In this document: one piece after another, positions 1 to 8,637 of the stretch | Layout: each line of letters begins with the position of its first letter | Position numbering within the stretch: the stretch's first letter is position 1 | NCBI GenBank assembly: GCA_030447245.1 | Contig: JAUJPG010000041.1 | Location: 1-35,122, forward strand | Source: Chloroflexota bacterium | GTDB taxonomy: Bacteria > Chloroflexota > UBA6077 > JACCZL01 | DNA length: 35,122 nucleotides | Direction of reading: 5' to 3' | Translations under genes and position numbers: made by a program | Notes under the pieces: generated by a model | What the model saw: only the letters and a program-made list of their open reading frames with translations | Told to the model about the DNA's origin: nothing | Databases searched by the model: none

Positions 1-85
1 AAGTAGATCGGAGCGGTTAGGAGTGATCCCCGGGTTGCAGGATGTGTGGCCGCGGCCAGTCAACGGCAGCTTGCAGAGAACCAAC

Positions 86-91
86 GGGAGG
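86..91 (+). promoter_or_regulatory. Ribosome binding site of tctC
   Basis: GGGAGG lies five bases before the ATG at 97. It decides the start in favour of that ATG over an in-frame upstream start at 46, which would add 17 residues ahead of the signal peptide. Confidence 0.6.
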
Positions 92-96
92 ACTCG

Positions 97-1251
97 ATGA
101 CGACCAGTCGACGCCGCTTCTTACAGATCGTGTGTGGCACGAGCACCACGATGGTGCTGGCCGCGTGCGGCGGTGCCAATCAGATGCCGGCCAGCACTCC
201 GGCAACGAAGCCGACCGAGGCCCCGAAGGCAGCGGCCCCCGCCAGCTCACCGGCCGCGGCTGCTTCGCCGGCCGCCGCTAGCTCGCCAGCCGCGGCCGCC
301 TCGCCGGCCGCCGCCAGCTCGCCGGCCGCGGCCGCGCCGGCCGTGGCCTCCGGTTGGCAGCCGACCGGGCCGATCGAGTTCGTCGTGCCGTACGCGCCTG
401 GCGGCGGCAGCAGCATCACCGCGCTCGAGATGAACAAGGCCATTCAGGACGCCAGGCTGCTGCCCCAGCCGATGAACATCGTCAACAAGCCGGGAGCCAG
501 CGGCGCGGTCGGGCTGGCCTACATCGTGGAGAAGCGCGGGGAGCGGCTGGTCCTGGGCACCGGGGTCGACTCCGGGTTGATCAACAACAAGCTGGACGGT
601 AACTCTCCGATCGACTTCGAGGATCTGACGCCGATCGCGCTGACGGCGGTCGACGAGACGTTGATTGCCACGCAAACGTCGTCCCAGTTCCAGTCGATGA
701 AGGATCTGATCGACTTCGGCAAGGCCAATCCAGGCAAGCTGACGGCCGGGGGCACCGGCGCGAGCGGGACCGAGCGGCTGGTCTTCATCCTCCTCGAGGA
801 CGCCGCTGGCATCGACATCGAGTACGTCCCTTTCAACAGCGGAGGCGAGGTCAACGCCGCCATCCTCGGGGGACACATCGACGTCGCCGCGTCGAACCCG
901 AACGAGTTCTACCCGCAGATCGAGGCCGGGAGCCTGCGCCCACTCGCGACGATGAGCCGCGAGCGGCTGAGCACACTGGAGGACACGCCGACGATGATCG
1001 AGCTCGGCTATCCCCGAGCGGTCATGCAGCTCGGGCGTGGCGTCGTCGGGCCGCCCGCTATGCCGGCCGACGCGGTCGCGTTCTACGAGGGTCTCTTCAA
1101 GCGGGTCACCGAGACCCAGGTCTGGCAGGAGTACACCCAGAAGAACGCGATGACGCTGGACTACCGCAACAGCCGCGACTACACGACCTATCTGCAGGAG
1201 ACCCGCGAGAAGATGCGGGAGCTGACCGAGCTGGTGAAGCGGTCGGGCTAG
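97..1251 (+). CDS. tctC: Tripartite tricarboxylate transporter substrate-binding lipoprotein (TctC family)
   Basis: This is the extracytoplasmic solute receptor of a TTT-type secondary carboxylate transporter. It is 384 residues long from the ATG at 97. The N-terminus has a twin-arginine-like SRRRFLQ stretch, then a hydrophobic segment ending in the lipobox LAAC with Cys24 as the lipidation site, so it should be a membrane-anchored lipoprotein. Residues about 50-80 form a low-complexity Ala/Ser/Pro spacer. The mature domain follows, with the family-typical opening IEFVVPYAPGGGSS and the later segments VNKPGASGAVG and GGTGASGTERL. It starts a tight operon with tctB two bases downstream. The ligand cannot be read from sequence; dicarboxylates, tricarboxylates or aromatic acids are known for the family. 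Confidence 0.93.
   Translation: MTTSRRRFLQIVCGTSTTMVLAACGGANQMPASTPATKPTEAPKAAAPASSPAAAASPAAASSPAAAASPAAASSPAAAAPAVASGWQPTGPIEFVVPYAPGGGSSITALEMNKAIQDARLLPQPMNIVNKPGASGAVGLAYIVEKRGERLVLGTGVDSGLINNKLDGNSPIDFEDLTPIALTAVDETLIATQTSSQFQSMKDLIDFGKANPGKLTAGGTGASGTERLVFILLEDAAGIDIEYVPFNSGGEVNAAILGGHIDVAASNPNEFYPQIEAGSLRPLATMSRERLSTLEDTPTMIELGYPRAVMQLGRGVVGPPAMPADAVAFYEGLFKRVTETQVWQEYTQKNAMTLDYRNSRDYTTYLQETREKMRELTELVKRSG
244..336 (+). repeat. 36-bp in-frame tandem repeat encoding an Ala/Ser/Pro linker
   Basis: A 12-residue unit, SSPAAAASPAAA, is repeated about 2.6 times (residues 50-80 of TctC). The DNA copies differ at synonymous positions. It separates the lipid anchor from the binding domain, so it is probably a flexible tether. 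Copy number may vary between strains. Confidence 0.8.
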
Positions 1252-1253
1252 TC

Positions 1254-1706
1254 GTGAGGCGAAGTCTGCTCGTCGTCGCCGTGCTGCTGGTTGTCTTCGG
1301 CGCGTACTTCACGGTCGTAGCCTTCGAGCTCCCCTACTTCCAGCGCATCACACCGGGGCCGGGCTTCTTCCCGCGCTGGGTGGGAGGTCTGTTCACGGTG
1401 CTGGCTGCCCTGCTCTTCATCAACACGCTCCGCAACCGCGAGGAGCTGGACAGCAGCTGGCCGGACCGGCCTGGCTGGCTCAACATCGGCGTGACGGTCG
1501 GCGTTCTGGCCTTCAGCATCTTGCTCTTTGACAGGCTCGGCTACGTGCTGTCGATGGCTCTGCTCATGCTGGTGACGATGGCCATGCTCGGGCGACATCG
1601 TCTGCCGGTCATCGTCGGCGTGTCGGCCTTCACGTCGATCGGGACGTACCTGCTGTTCAGCACCTGGCTGCGCGTCCCGCTGCCGCGCGGCGTGCTCGGC
1701 TTCTGA
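1254..1706 (+). CDS. tctB: Tripartite tricarboxylate transporter small membrane subunit (TctB family)
   Basis: This is the small integral-membrane subunit of the TTT transporter, 150 residues, starting with GTG two bases after the tctC stop. It shows the expected four hydrophobic segments: an N-terminal one after MRRS, one around GGLFTVLAALLFIN, and two in the C-terminal half (VTVGVLAFSILLF and the segment after VLSMALLMLVTM). The PYFQRITPGPGFFPRWVGG stretch after the first helix is typical of TctB. TctB proteins diverge strongly, so the call also rests on its position between tctC and tctA. Confidence 0.9.
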   Translation: MRRSLLVVAVLLVVFGAYFTVVAFELPYFQRITPGPGFFPRWVGGLFTVLAALLFINTLRNREELDSSWPDRPGWLNIGVTVGVLAFSILLFDRLGYVLSMALLMLVTMAMLGRHRLPVIVGVSAFTSIGTYLLFSTWLRVPLPRGVLGF

Positions 1707-1719
1707 GGAGAGCGTCCAG

Positions 1720-3234
1720 GTGGACATCGTCCAGGGTCTGGCGCAAGGTTTCGCGACGGCCCTGACGCCGATCAACATCTTCTACGTCTTGCTCGGCTGC
1801 ATCGCCGGCACGTTGATCGGCGCGCTGCCTGGGATCGGCCCACCGGCCGGCGTGGCGATCCTGATCCCACTGTCGTTCGGGATGGACCCGACAACGGCGA
1901 TGATCCTGATGGCCGGCCTGTACTACGGCGCGATGTACGGCGGCACGATCACCTCGGTGCTGGTCAACGTGCCGGGCGAGTCGTCCTCGGTGATGACGAC
2001 GCTGGACGGCTACCAGATGGCTCTGAAGGGCCGGGCCGGGCCGGCGCTCGGAATGGCGGCGTTCGCCTCGTTCATCGCCGGGACGTTCAGCATCGTCATG
2101 CTGATGCTGCTGGCGCCGCCGATCGCCAGGGCAGCGCTGGCGTTCGGCCCGCCCGAGTACGTGGGTCTGCTGGTGCTCGGGCTGACCGCGGTCACGACGC
2201 TGGTCGGGCGATCACAGATTCGAGGCATCCTGAGCGGATTGTTTGGGCTGATGCTAGCGATGGTCGGGCTGGACGCGATCTCCGGCGGCGGCCGCTACAC
2301 CTACGGCAGCGTGGAGCTGCTCGACGGGATCGACTTCCTGCCGGTCGCGGTGGGGCTGTTCGGCGTCGGCGAAGTGCTGGTGAGCATCGAGCGGCTGATC
2401 GACCTCAAGCCGATGAAGGCGCCGCTGCGCACGCTGATCCCGACGCTCGAAGACTGGAAACGCAGCCTGTCGCCGATTGCTCGCGGCAGCGTGGCCGGCT
2501 TCTTGCTCGGTGTCCTGCCAGGCGCCGGGGCGACGGTCGCGACGTTCATCGCCTACGGGCTCGAAAAGCGTTTCGCCCGCCGACGCAGTCAGCTCGGCAC
2601 CGGCATCATCGAGGGCGTCGCTTCACCGGAGGCGGCCAACAACGCCTCGACTGGCGGGGCGATGATCCCGCTGTTGACCCTCGGACTGCCCGGCTCGGGC
2701 ACGACCGCGGTCATGCTCGGTGCGCTCATCATGCTTGGGATCACGCCGGGGCCGCTGCTCTTTCAGCAGCGCCCCGACTTTGTCTGGAGCTTGATTGCCA
2801 GCATGTACATCGGCAACGTGGCCCTGCTGATCCTGAACATCGCGTTCGTGCCGGCCTTTGTCTGGGCGCTCCGGATGCCCTACTCAATCCTGGCATCGGT
2901 CATCCTGGTGCTCTGCATCGTCGGCGTGTACAGCGTCAACTACAGCACCTTCGACATCTGGATCATGTTCGCGATGGGTGTGCTCGGCTACGGTATGCGC
3001 AAGCTGGACTTTCCGGCCGCGCCGGCCGTGCTGGCGCTGGTGCTTGGCCAGCAGCTCGAAACCTCCCTCCGCCAGTCGCTGCTGATCTCGCGCGGCAGCC
3101 TCGAGATCTTCGTCACCCGGCCAATCGCCGTGACGCTCCTCGCGCTCGCGCTCGCCGTGCTGGTCGTACCGCCGCTCCTCCGCCGATTCCGCCCGGACAT
3201 TCAGCGCGAGCTGATCGCCGGCGAGGAGATCTAG
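1720..3234 (+). CDS. tctA: Tripartite tricarboxylate transporter large permease subunit (TctA family)
   Basis: This is the large translocating subunit of the TTT transporter, 504 residues with about 12 hydrophobic segments. It begins at a GTG at 1720, preceded by a GAGGAGAG ribosome site that overlaps the tctB stop region. Family signatures are clear: LIGALPGIGPPAGVAILIPL near the N-terminus, YYGAMYGGTITSVLVNVPGE, and a second glycine-rich repeat (GFLLGVLPGAGATVATFIAY, then GVASPEAANNASTGGAMIPLLTLG). These belong to the two-fold TctA repeat. Length is normal for the family. It should couple carboxylate entry to an ion gradient together with TctB and TctC. Confidence 0.96.
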   Translation: MDIVQGLAQGFATALTPINIFYVLLGCIAGTLIGALPGIGPPAGVAILIPLSFGMDPTTAMILMAGLYYGAMYGGTITSVLVNVPGESSSVMTTLDGYQMALKGRAGPALGMAAFASFIAGTFSIVMLMLLAPPIARAALAFGPPEYVGLLVLGLTAVTTLVGRSQIRGILSGLFGLMLAMVGLDAISGGGRYTYGSVELLDGIDFLPVAVGLFGVGEVLVSIERLIDLKPMKAPLRTLIPTLEDWKRSLSPIARGSVAGFLLGVLPGAGATVATFIAYGLEKRFARRRSQLGTGIIEGVASPEAANNASTGGAMIPLLTLGLPGSGTTAVMLGALIMLGITPGPLLFQQRPDFVWSLIASMYIGNVALLILNIAFVPAFVWALRMPYSILASVILVLCIVGVYSVNYSTFDIWIMFAMGVLGYGMRKLDFPAAPAVLALVLGQQLETSLRQSLLISRGSLEIFVTRPIAVTLLALALAVLVVPPLLRRFRPDIQRELIAGEEI

Positions 3235-3289
3235 GATGAGACCGAGACGGCATTGAAACCATCGGTGGGCTGCCGACCGGCTCGCCGCC

Positions 3290-3295
3290 AGGAGG
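3290..3295 (+). promoter_or_regulatory. Ribosome binding site of the CitE-like gene
   Basis: A full AGGAGG sits eight bases before the ATG at 3304. It restores strong translation after the 69-base gap that follows tctA. Confidence 0.65.
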
Positions 3296-3303
3296 CCTGA
3301 CGT

Positions 3304-4296
3304 ATGGCGTTCATCCACACCGGCAACAGCGACGGGTGGTTCGAGATTCCTTCTCGCGACGCCCAGTTTGCGCGAACCAGCATGCTTGTCCGGCGCTCGT
3401 CGCTGATCATGCCGGTCAACGTGCCAAAGTTCGTCGAGCAGGCCTACCGCCGCGGCGCCGACGCGATCGTCCTCGACCTCGAGGACAGCATCCCGCCGGC
3501 GGAAAAGGCGAATGCCCGACCGTACGTTCAAGAGGCGCTCCTGGCCGCCGGCCGAGGCGGCGCCGACGTCCTGGCGCGGATCAACAAGCCGTTCGACCTG
3601 GCGGTGCTCGACCTCGACGCATCGGTATGGCCCGGGCTCGTCGGCATCGCCTTCCCGAAGGCCGAGTCGCCGATCGAGGTCCAGATCCTCGACCGGCTCC
3701 TGGCCGAGCGCGAGCAGGCCCGCGGCCTGCCGGTCGGGTCGATCGAGATCGCGATCTCCGTGGAGTCGGCGCTCGGCGTGCAGCACATGGCGGCCATCGC
3801 CTGCGCGAGCCCGCGGTCGGTCACGCTCAATCTCGGACCGGAGGACTTCACCCGCGACATCGCCGTCGAGCCGACGCCTGAGGGGGCGGAGCAGGCGTAC
3901 GGCAAGGGGATGACGATCGTCGCCGCGCGGATGGCCGGCCTCCAGCCGCAGGGCCTTACCAGCACGCTCGCCGATTACGCCGATCTTGAAGGGCTGAGGC
4001 GGTCGGCGACGGCCGCGAGCAAGATGGGCTTCAAGGGCGCGAGCGGCATCCACCCGACCCAGATGCCGATCCTGAACGAGGCCTTCTCGCCGACGACGGC
4101 CGAGGTTGAGTACGCGCGCCGGGTCATCGACGTCTATGAGGAGGCCGAGGCGGCCGGTCGGGCATCGGTCGGGCTTGACGGCAAGATGATCGATATCCCG
4201 GTCGTCGAGCGTGCCCGGATCGTCGTCCAGCGAGCCGAGGCTATCGCTCAGCTCGAGGAGCGCAAGCGCCAGGCCCTCGCCGCGATCGGCGAGTAG
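3304..4296 (+). CDS. CitE-like CoA ester lyase (HpcH/HpaI aldolase superfamily)
   Basis: This is a 330-residue TIM-barrel lyase of the citrate-lyase beta / malyl-CoA lyase group. Members cleave or form 3-hydroxyacyl-CoA thioesters such as malyl-CoA or citramalyl-CoA. Conserved blocks are ADAIVLDLEDSIPPAEKANA near residues 52-71, RINKP, the glutamate-containing metal-ligand strand SIEIAISVESALGV, NLGPEDFTRDI, and GFKGASGIHPTQMPILNEAF near the C-terminus. No citrate lyase alpha or gamma subunit is nearby, so it is not a classical citrate lyase complex. It lies in the operon between the TctABC transporter and an acyl-CoA synthetase six bases downstream, so it probably cleaves the CoA ester of the imported acid. 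The exact substrate is not readable. Confidence 0.88.
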   Translation: MAFIHTGNSDGWFEIPSRDAQFARTSMLVRRSSLIMPVNVPKFVEQAYRRGADAIVLDLEDSIPPAEKANARPYVQEALLAAGRGGADVLARINKPFDLAVLDLDASVWPGLVGIAFPKAESPIEVQILDRLLAEREQARGLPVGSIEIAISVESALGVQHMAAIACASPRSVTLNLGPEDFTRDIAVEPTPEGAEQAYGKGMTIVAARMAGLQPQGLTSTLADYADLEGLRRSATAASKMGFKGASGIHPTQMPILNEAFSPTTAEVEYARRVIDVYEEAEAAGRASVGLDGKMIDIPVVERARIVVQRAEAIAQLEERKRQALAAIGE

Positions 4297-4302
4297 GACC
4301 CG

Positions 4303-6459
4303 ATGGCCAGCCTCGAGCCCGCCGGCAGCCCTGACGCGGTGCGCGTGGAGCCAACCCCCCCACGCTTGCGGGCGCTCCTGCACCCGGCCTCGATCGCGGT
4401 CATTGGCGCAACCGAGCGGCCGCAGTACGGCGGGCGCTTCGTCAGCAACCTTCAGGCGACCGGCTTCGCGGGTCGGATCTACCCGGTGAACCCCGCCCGG
4501 GAGACCGTCTTCGGGCTGCGCTGCTACCCGAGCATCGGCGACGTGCCGGAGGCGGTCGACCTGGCAGCGGTGATCATCCCCGCGTCACGGGTCCTCGACG
4601 CGCTCGAGCAGTGCGTGGCGGCCGGCGTGCGTTCGGCGGTCGTGATCAGCGCGGACTTCGCCGAGGTTGGCGGCGACGGCGCGGCGCGGCAGGCTGCAGT
4701 TGCCGACCTCGCCCGTCGGACCGGTCTGCGTGTCCTCGGCCCGAACTGCCTGGGGTTGGCGAACGTCGGCGAGGGCATCTGGGCAACGGCCTCGACCCCG
4801 ATCAGCGCCGCCGACGTGCCACCGGTTGGTCCGATCGGACTGATCTCCCAGAGCGGGGCAAGTGCCTTCGGCCCCTTGCTCACCGCCTTCCGCGACCGTC
4901 GCATCGGCCTGCGGTACGTCCTGTCGACCGGCAACGAGGTCGATGTCGAGCTCTCGGAGCTGATCCGGGCGATGCTGCGCGAACCCGAGGTTCGGGCGAT
5001 CGCCGCCTTTGTCGAGGGCTTGCGCGACCCGGACGGTTTCCTGGCGTGCGTCGACGAGGCGCTCGCGCTCGGCAAGCCGATCGTGCTGTTGAAGGTCGGG
5101 CGGTCCGAGGTCGGCCGAAAGGCCGCCGCCACCCATACCGCCGCGCTGACCGGCAGCGACGCCGTGCAGGACGCGATCTTCCGCCAGCGCGGCGTCGTCC
5201 GCGCCGACGACTACGACGAGCTTGCCGAGTTCACTCGACTCCTGGCCTACGCACCCCTGCCGCGCGGCGACCGGGTCGGCGTTATCTCACACTCTGGCGG
5301 GATCACCGGATTGCTCGGCGACAAGATTGGCGAGCAGCGACTGGTCGTGCCGCCGCTCACCCCGGGGACCGTCGATCGCCTGGCGGAGATCCTCGAGGGC
5401 CGGGGTGCCGCGACCAATCCGGCCGACGTCACCGGTCACTTCCTGCGTGAGACGTTCAGCGAGAGCCTCGCCCTGATCGCCGGCGATCCCGCGGTTGAGG
5501 TGGTCGCCGTCGCGCCGGCCGGCTCGTCGCGGGTCGTCCAGCGGGTCGTCGACGCTGCCGCGGCGACCGATAAGCCGTTGGCGTACATCTGGACCGGCAG
5601 CCTGTATGACACGGAGGGCCTCCCCGACCTGCTCGCGAGCGACGTGCCGGTCTTTCACCTGCCCGGCCGCGCCGCGCGCGGCCTGCGGGCGTTGGTGGAC
5701 TACAGCCGAGTCCGTCGTCGCCTGGCCGACCGCGTGGCACCGTGGCAGGTCGCGGTGACGGGTGCAGCGCTACCGATCCCCGAAGATGGGAGCGGTCCGC
5801 TCGCCGAGGTCACCAGCCTCGCCCTGCTGAGTGAGGCCGGCCTGCCAGTCGAGCGCGGCACGCTCTGTGGCAACGAAGCGGAAGCGGTCGAGGCCGCGCG
5901 GACACTGGGCTACCCGCTGGTCGTCAAGGCCGCGTCGAACGACGTCCTTCACAAGACCGAGGCCGGCGCGGTTCGGGTTGGCATTGCCGACGAGGCCGGG
6001 CTGCGCGCCGCCTGCCGCGACGTCCTGGCGAATCTCAGCCGCCACCGACCAGACGCTCGCGTTGACGGCGTCCTGGTCCAGCGCATGCTGGCCGGGATCG
6101 AGGTGATCGCCGGCATCAGTGAGGATGCGCAGTTTGGGCCGGTGCTCCTGCTTGGCCTGGGCGGCACCCGGGCCGAAGCACTCGCGGCCACGAGCCTGCG
6201 GCTCTGCCCGATCTCCGAGGATGACGCGCAAGAGATGGTGACCGAAGTGCGCGGCCTGGACGCGCTCCTGGCCGGCTTCCGCGGGAGTCCACCGGCCGAT
6301 CGCGCGGCGCTCGTTTCCACGCTCGTACGCCTGTCGCGGATCGGGTACGCAAACCGCCAGCGTCTGGTCGGCCTCGACCTCAACCCGATCATCGTGCTCC
6401 CGGACGGGCAAGGCGTCCGGGTCGTCGACGCACTGATCGTCCCGCGTCCATCCGTCTGA
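4303..6459 (+). CDS. Acetate--CoA ligase family protein (ADP-forming acyl-CoA synthetase, fused subunits)
   Basis: This 718-residue enzyme activates a carboxylic acid to its CoA ester using ATP via a phosphohistidine intermediate. The order is a CoA-binding Rossmann domain (about residues 20-130, with SIAVIGATERPQYGGRFVSNL), a succinyl-CoA-ligase-like flavodoxin domain (with GPIGLISQSGASAFG), a second ligase domain, and a C-terminal ATP-grasp domain (about residues 500-715, with YPLVVKAASNDVLHKTEAGAV and VGLDLNPIIV). The HTAALTGSD motif carries His278, the expected phosphorylated histidine. The gene follows the CitE-like lyase by six bases and ends the operon. Together they suggest import, activation, then cleavage of a hydroxy-carboxylic acid. 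The substrate is unknown. Confidence 0.92.
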   Translation: MASLEPAGSPDAVRVEPTPPRLRALLHPASIAVIGATERPQYGGRFVSNLQATGFAGRIYPVNPARETVFGLRCYPSIGDVPEAVDLAAVIIPASRVLDALEQCVAAGVRSAVVISADFAEVGGDGAARQAAVADLARRTGLRVLGPNCLGLANVGEGIWATASTPISAADVPPVGPIGLISQSGASAFGPLLTAFRDRRIGLRYVLSTGNEVDVELSELIRAMLREPEVRAIAAFVEGLRDPDGFLACVDEALALGKPIVLLKVGRSEVGRKAAATHTAALTGSDAVQDAIFRQRGVVRADDYDELAEFTRLLAYAPLPRGDRVGVISHSGGITGLLGDKIGEQRLVVPPLTPGTVDRLAEILEGRGAATNPADVTGHFLRETFSESLALIAGDPAVEVVAVAPAGSSRVVQRVVDAAAATDKPLAYIWTGSLYDTEGLPDLLASDVPVFHLPGRAARGLRALVDYSRVRRRLADRVAPWQVAVTGAALPIPEDGSGPLAEVTSLALLSEAGLPVERGTLCGNEAEAVEAARTLGYPLVVKAASNDVLHKTEAGAVRVGIADEAGLRAACRDVLANLSRHRPDARVDGVLVQRMLAGIEVIAGISEDAQFGPVLLLGLGGTRAEALAATSLRLCPISEDDAQEMVTEVRGLDALLAGFRGSPPADRAALVSTLVRLSRIGYANRQRLVGLDLNPIIVLPDGQGVRVVDALIVPRPSV

Positions 6460-6578
6460 CCCGACGTGACGGCAGAGGGCCGGCCGATGATGGCGGCAGG
6501 GTGTCCAGTCACCGACGCATCCGACGTGGTACGAGCCGATGACCGGTCAGGCGACGATTGACCGAGCGGCGGCGGGAC

Positions 6579-7220
6579 TTACCAGATCTCCGACATGTCC
6601 AGGACGAAGCCGGGCAGGATCGGGTCGCCGGAGATGGCCTCCGGGCTGTCCAGGCGCTCGACCGGAGTCTCGGGGCGGTAGACGTAGACCTGCCTGGGCT
6701 CCGGGTCGATCAGCCAGCCGAGGCGGGCGCCGTTGTCGAGGTACTCCTGCATCTTGGCACGCAGGTCTGCAAGCGTGTCGCTGGGGGACCGGAGCTCCAG
6801 GACGAAGTCGGGACAAATCGGGGCGAAGACCTGCCGCTGCTCGACCGGGAGCTGTTCCCAGCGGGAACTCTGGATCCAGGACGCGTCCGGAGAACGCACC
6901 GCGTTGTTCGGCAGGGTGAACCCAGCCGAGGACCCGAAGTAGATACCTGTGCCGTCCTGCTCCGCCCACATCCCCAGGCGCACCGTGATCCTCGCGCTCC
7001 GTGAGCCCGTGTGGCTGCCCTCCGGCGGCATGATCAGCAGCTCTCCCTCCGCATTGCGCTCGATCCGAATGTCGCCGTTGATCTGGCAGAGCTCGAAGAA
7101 TTGATCTTCCGACAGATTGATGACGGGCCGAAGCTTGACGATCAGCGGAAGACCTGTTTCCTCGTCGGGCATCTCCGGCTCGTGGCTCGGCGCCTGAGCC
7201 TGGTGAATCGCGGCTTTCAT
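6579..7220 (-). CDS. Uma2 family endonuclease (DUF820, PD-(D/E)XK fold)
   Basis: This 213-residue protein belongs to the Uma2/DUF820 family of predicted restriction-type nucleases, abundant in cyanobacteria and Chloroflexota. The N-terminal half has SEDQFFELCQINGD and the family block LLIMPPEGSHTGSRSARI. The catalytic-like core has RSPDASWI (Asp112) and CPDFVLELRSPSDTLADL (Glu142, Arg144), followed by KMQEYLDNGARLGWLIDP. A GGGGAG ribosome site precedes the ATG. It is convergent with the acyl-CoA synthetase and stands alone. The biological role of the family is unproven. Confidence 0.9.
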   Translation of the reverse strand: MKAAIHQAQAPSHEPEMPDEETGLPLIVKLRPVINLSEDQFFELCQINGDIRIERNAEGELLIMPPEGSHTGSRSARITVRLGMWAEQDGTGIYFGSSAGFTLPNNAVRSPDASWIQSSRWEQLPVEQRQVFAPICPDFVLELRSPSDTLADLRAKMQEYLDNGARLGWLIDPEPRQVYVYRPETPVERLDSPEAISGDPILPGFVLDMSEIW

Positions 7221-7265
7221 GGCTCCCCTCGTCTCCGAACTACCCCGGCGTCATTATCCCCGACC

Positions 7266-7346
7266 GGGCCGGCCGGCGGGCACACGTCCGAACTCGGCCA
7301 GGGCCGGCCGGCGGGCACACGCCCGAACTCGGCCAGGGCCGACCGG
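7266..7346. repeat. 35-bp GC-rich tandem repeat (two full units plus a partial third)
   Basis: A 35-base unit runs from 7266 to 7300 and again from 7301 to 7335 with a single C/T difference. It is followed by the first eleven bases of a third copy with one mismatch (7336-7346). It fills the gap between the divergent-side end of the Uma2 gene and the stop of the next minus-strand gene. The units contain the self-complementary GGCCGGCC, so each could form a hairpin. Confidence 0.85.
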
Positions 7347-7353
7347 ACGTGAC

Positions 7354-8637
7354 TCAGGTGCCGAGCTCGGCGAGGACGCGGTCGGCGATGGACTCGCCGA
7401 GGAGGGCGCTGTAGTTCTGGCCGCGGTCGTGGGGGTAGACGTGGCCCATGTTGGCAAGCCAGACGCCGGCGAGCGGGGTGCGGTGGGGCGCCAGGGACTC
7501 GCGGTAGCCGACGCGGACGATTGGCTGAGCGTAGGGGGCCGCGAAGACGTGGGCCTGGCGGACCCAGCTTCGGTCGAAGCGCGGGTTGATCCGGGCGAGG
7601 TGGGGCAGAAAGCGGTCTAAGACAGCCTCGTCGGAGAGGGTGAACAGCTCGTCGTCGGGCGGGAGGTAGTTGCCGAGGTAGACGAGGTGGCGGCCGGCGT
7701 AGTCGCCGACTGGCAGCCAGTTGGTGTGCTCGACGAGGGCCAGGAACGGATAGCCGGGGTCGGTGACGTTGAGCCAGTAAGCCGATTGGAGCTGACGGTC
7801 CAGCTCGAGGATGACGCAGTGGGCCGAGTAGTGGTCGCCGGCTCGGGAGAAGCGAGCCACGTAGTCGTCGGGGAGGCCCGACGCCAGACGCACGAACAGG
7901 CGGGTTGGGAGCGAGCAGAGAACCTGGTCGAAGCTGGCCCCACCATTGGGAGTCTCGACGTAGGGGCGGTTGCCGCGTTGTTCGATCGACGTGATCGGAC
8001 AGCTCAGCTCGACGCGGCCCCCGCGGCGGCGGACGTCGTCGGCCAGGGCGTCGTAGAAGAGCTGGAAGCCCCCGCGCAGGTAGCCGAGGCTGGTGGTGCG
8101 GTCGTGGACTCTGGCCCAGAACCAGGGCATGCCGATCTTGTCGCCCTCACGGCCGAACTTGCCGACGAGCAGCGGCTTCCCGACGTCCTCAGTGGCTTCG
8201 TCGCGCATCCATCTGCGCAGCCAGGCGGCGGCGGTCTGGCCTTCGAGGCGCTCGGGATCGGGAATCGCCTTGATCAGGGCGACGACCAGGCCCAGGCGGA
8301 CGCGGGCCGGCGGCGACAGCGGGGAATAGGTGAGCACCTCCAGCGGGCCGTCGAGTCGGCGGATCTGGCCGTCACGCAGGCTGGCCGTGGGCGGTCGGCC
8401 CCAGGTGAGCCGGTCGCCGAGCCCCAGGTCGCCGAGCAGCTCGATCAGGCGGCGGTCGGTGCGGAAGATGTGGTGGTAGAACCTGTCGAGCCAGCTCGGG
8501 CCAACGCGGAAGCCGGCCGCCAGGCCGCCGGCTTGGGGGCCGCGCTCAAAGACAGTCACCTGGGCGCCGCCGATCACGAGCCGCCGCGCGGCGGCCAGGC
8601 CCAGCGCCCCCGCCCCAATCACGGCCACCTCAGCCAT
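7354..8637 (-). CDS. NAD(P)/FAD-dependent oxidoreductase (amine oxidase / protoporphyrinogen-oxidase-like)
   Basis: This is a 427-residue flavoprotein. The N-terminal dinucleotide-binding motif is VAVIGAGALGLAAARRL, ending in an acidic residue after the second strand (VTVFERG). The following AGGLAAGF is typical of amine-oxidase and protoporphyrinogen/phytoene-oxidase-like enzymes. The C-terminal PLAGVWLANMGHVYPHDRGQ block matches the family's FAD-contacting end. The start ATG lies inside the end of the upstream membrane-protein gene (8-base overlap), which suggests translational coupling. Such flavoproteins often sit beside flippase-like proteins and glycosyltransferases in Chloroflexota and Actinobacteria. 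The substrate is unknown, and a role in lipid or glycan modification is an inference. Confidence 0.85.
   Translation of the reverse strand: MAEVAVIGAGALGLAAARRLVIGGAQVTVFERGPQAGGLAAGFRVGPSWLDRFYHHIFRTDRRLIELLGDLGLGDRLTWGRPPTASLRDGQIRRLDGPLEVLTYSPLSPPARVRLGLVVALIKAIPDPERLEGQTAAAWLRRWMRDEATEDVGKPLLVGKFGREGDKIGMPWFWARVHDRTTSLGYLRGGFQLFYDALADDVRRRGGRVELSCPITSIEQRGNRPYVETPNGGASFDQVLCSLPTRLFVRLASGLPDDYVARFSRAGDHYSAHCVILELDRQLQSAYWLNVTDPGYPFLALVEHTNWLPVGDYAGRHLVYLGNYLPPDDELFTLSDEAVLDRFLPHLARINPRFDRSWVRQAHVFAAPYAQPIVRVGYRESLAPHRTPLAGVWLANMGHVYPHDRGQNYSALLGESIADRVLAELGT

Noticed and set aside
2884..4383. 499-codon open frame on the minus strand
   Set aside because: Antisense to tctA and the CitE-like gene, which carry clear family motifs.
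7266..7346. CRISPR array
   Set aside because: Units are directly adjacent without spacers, fewer than three, and no cas genes are present.
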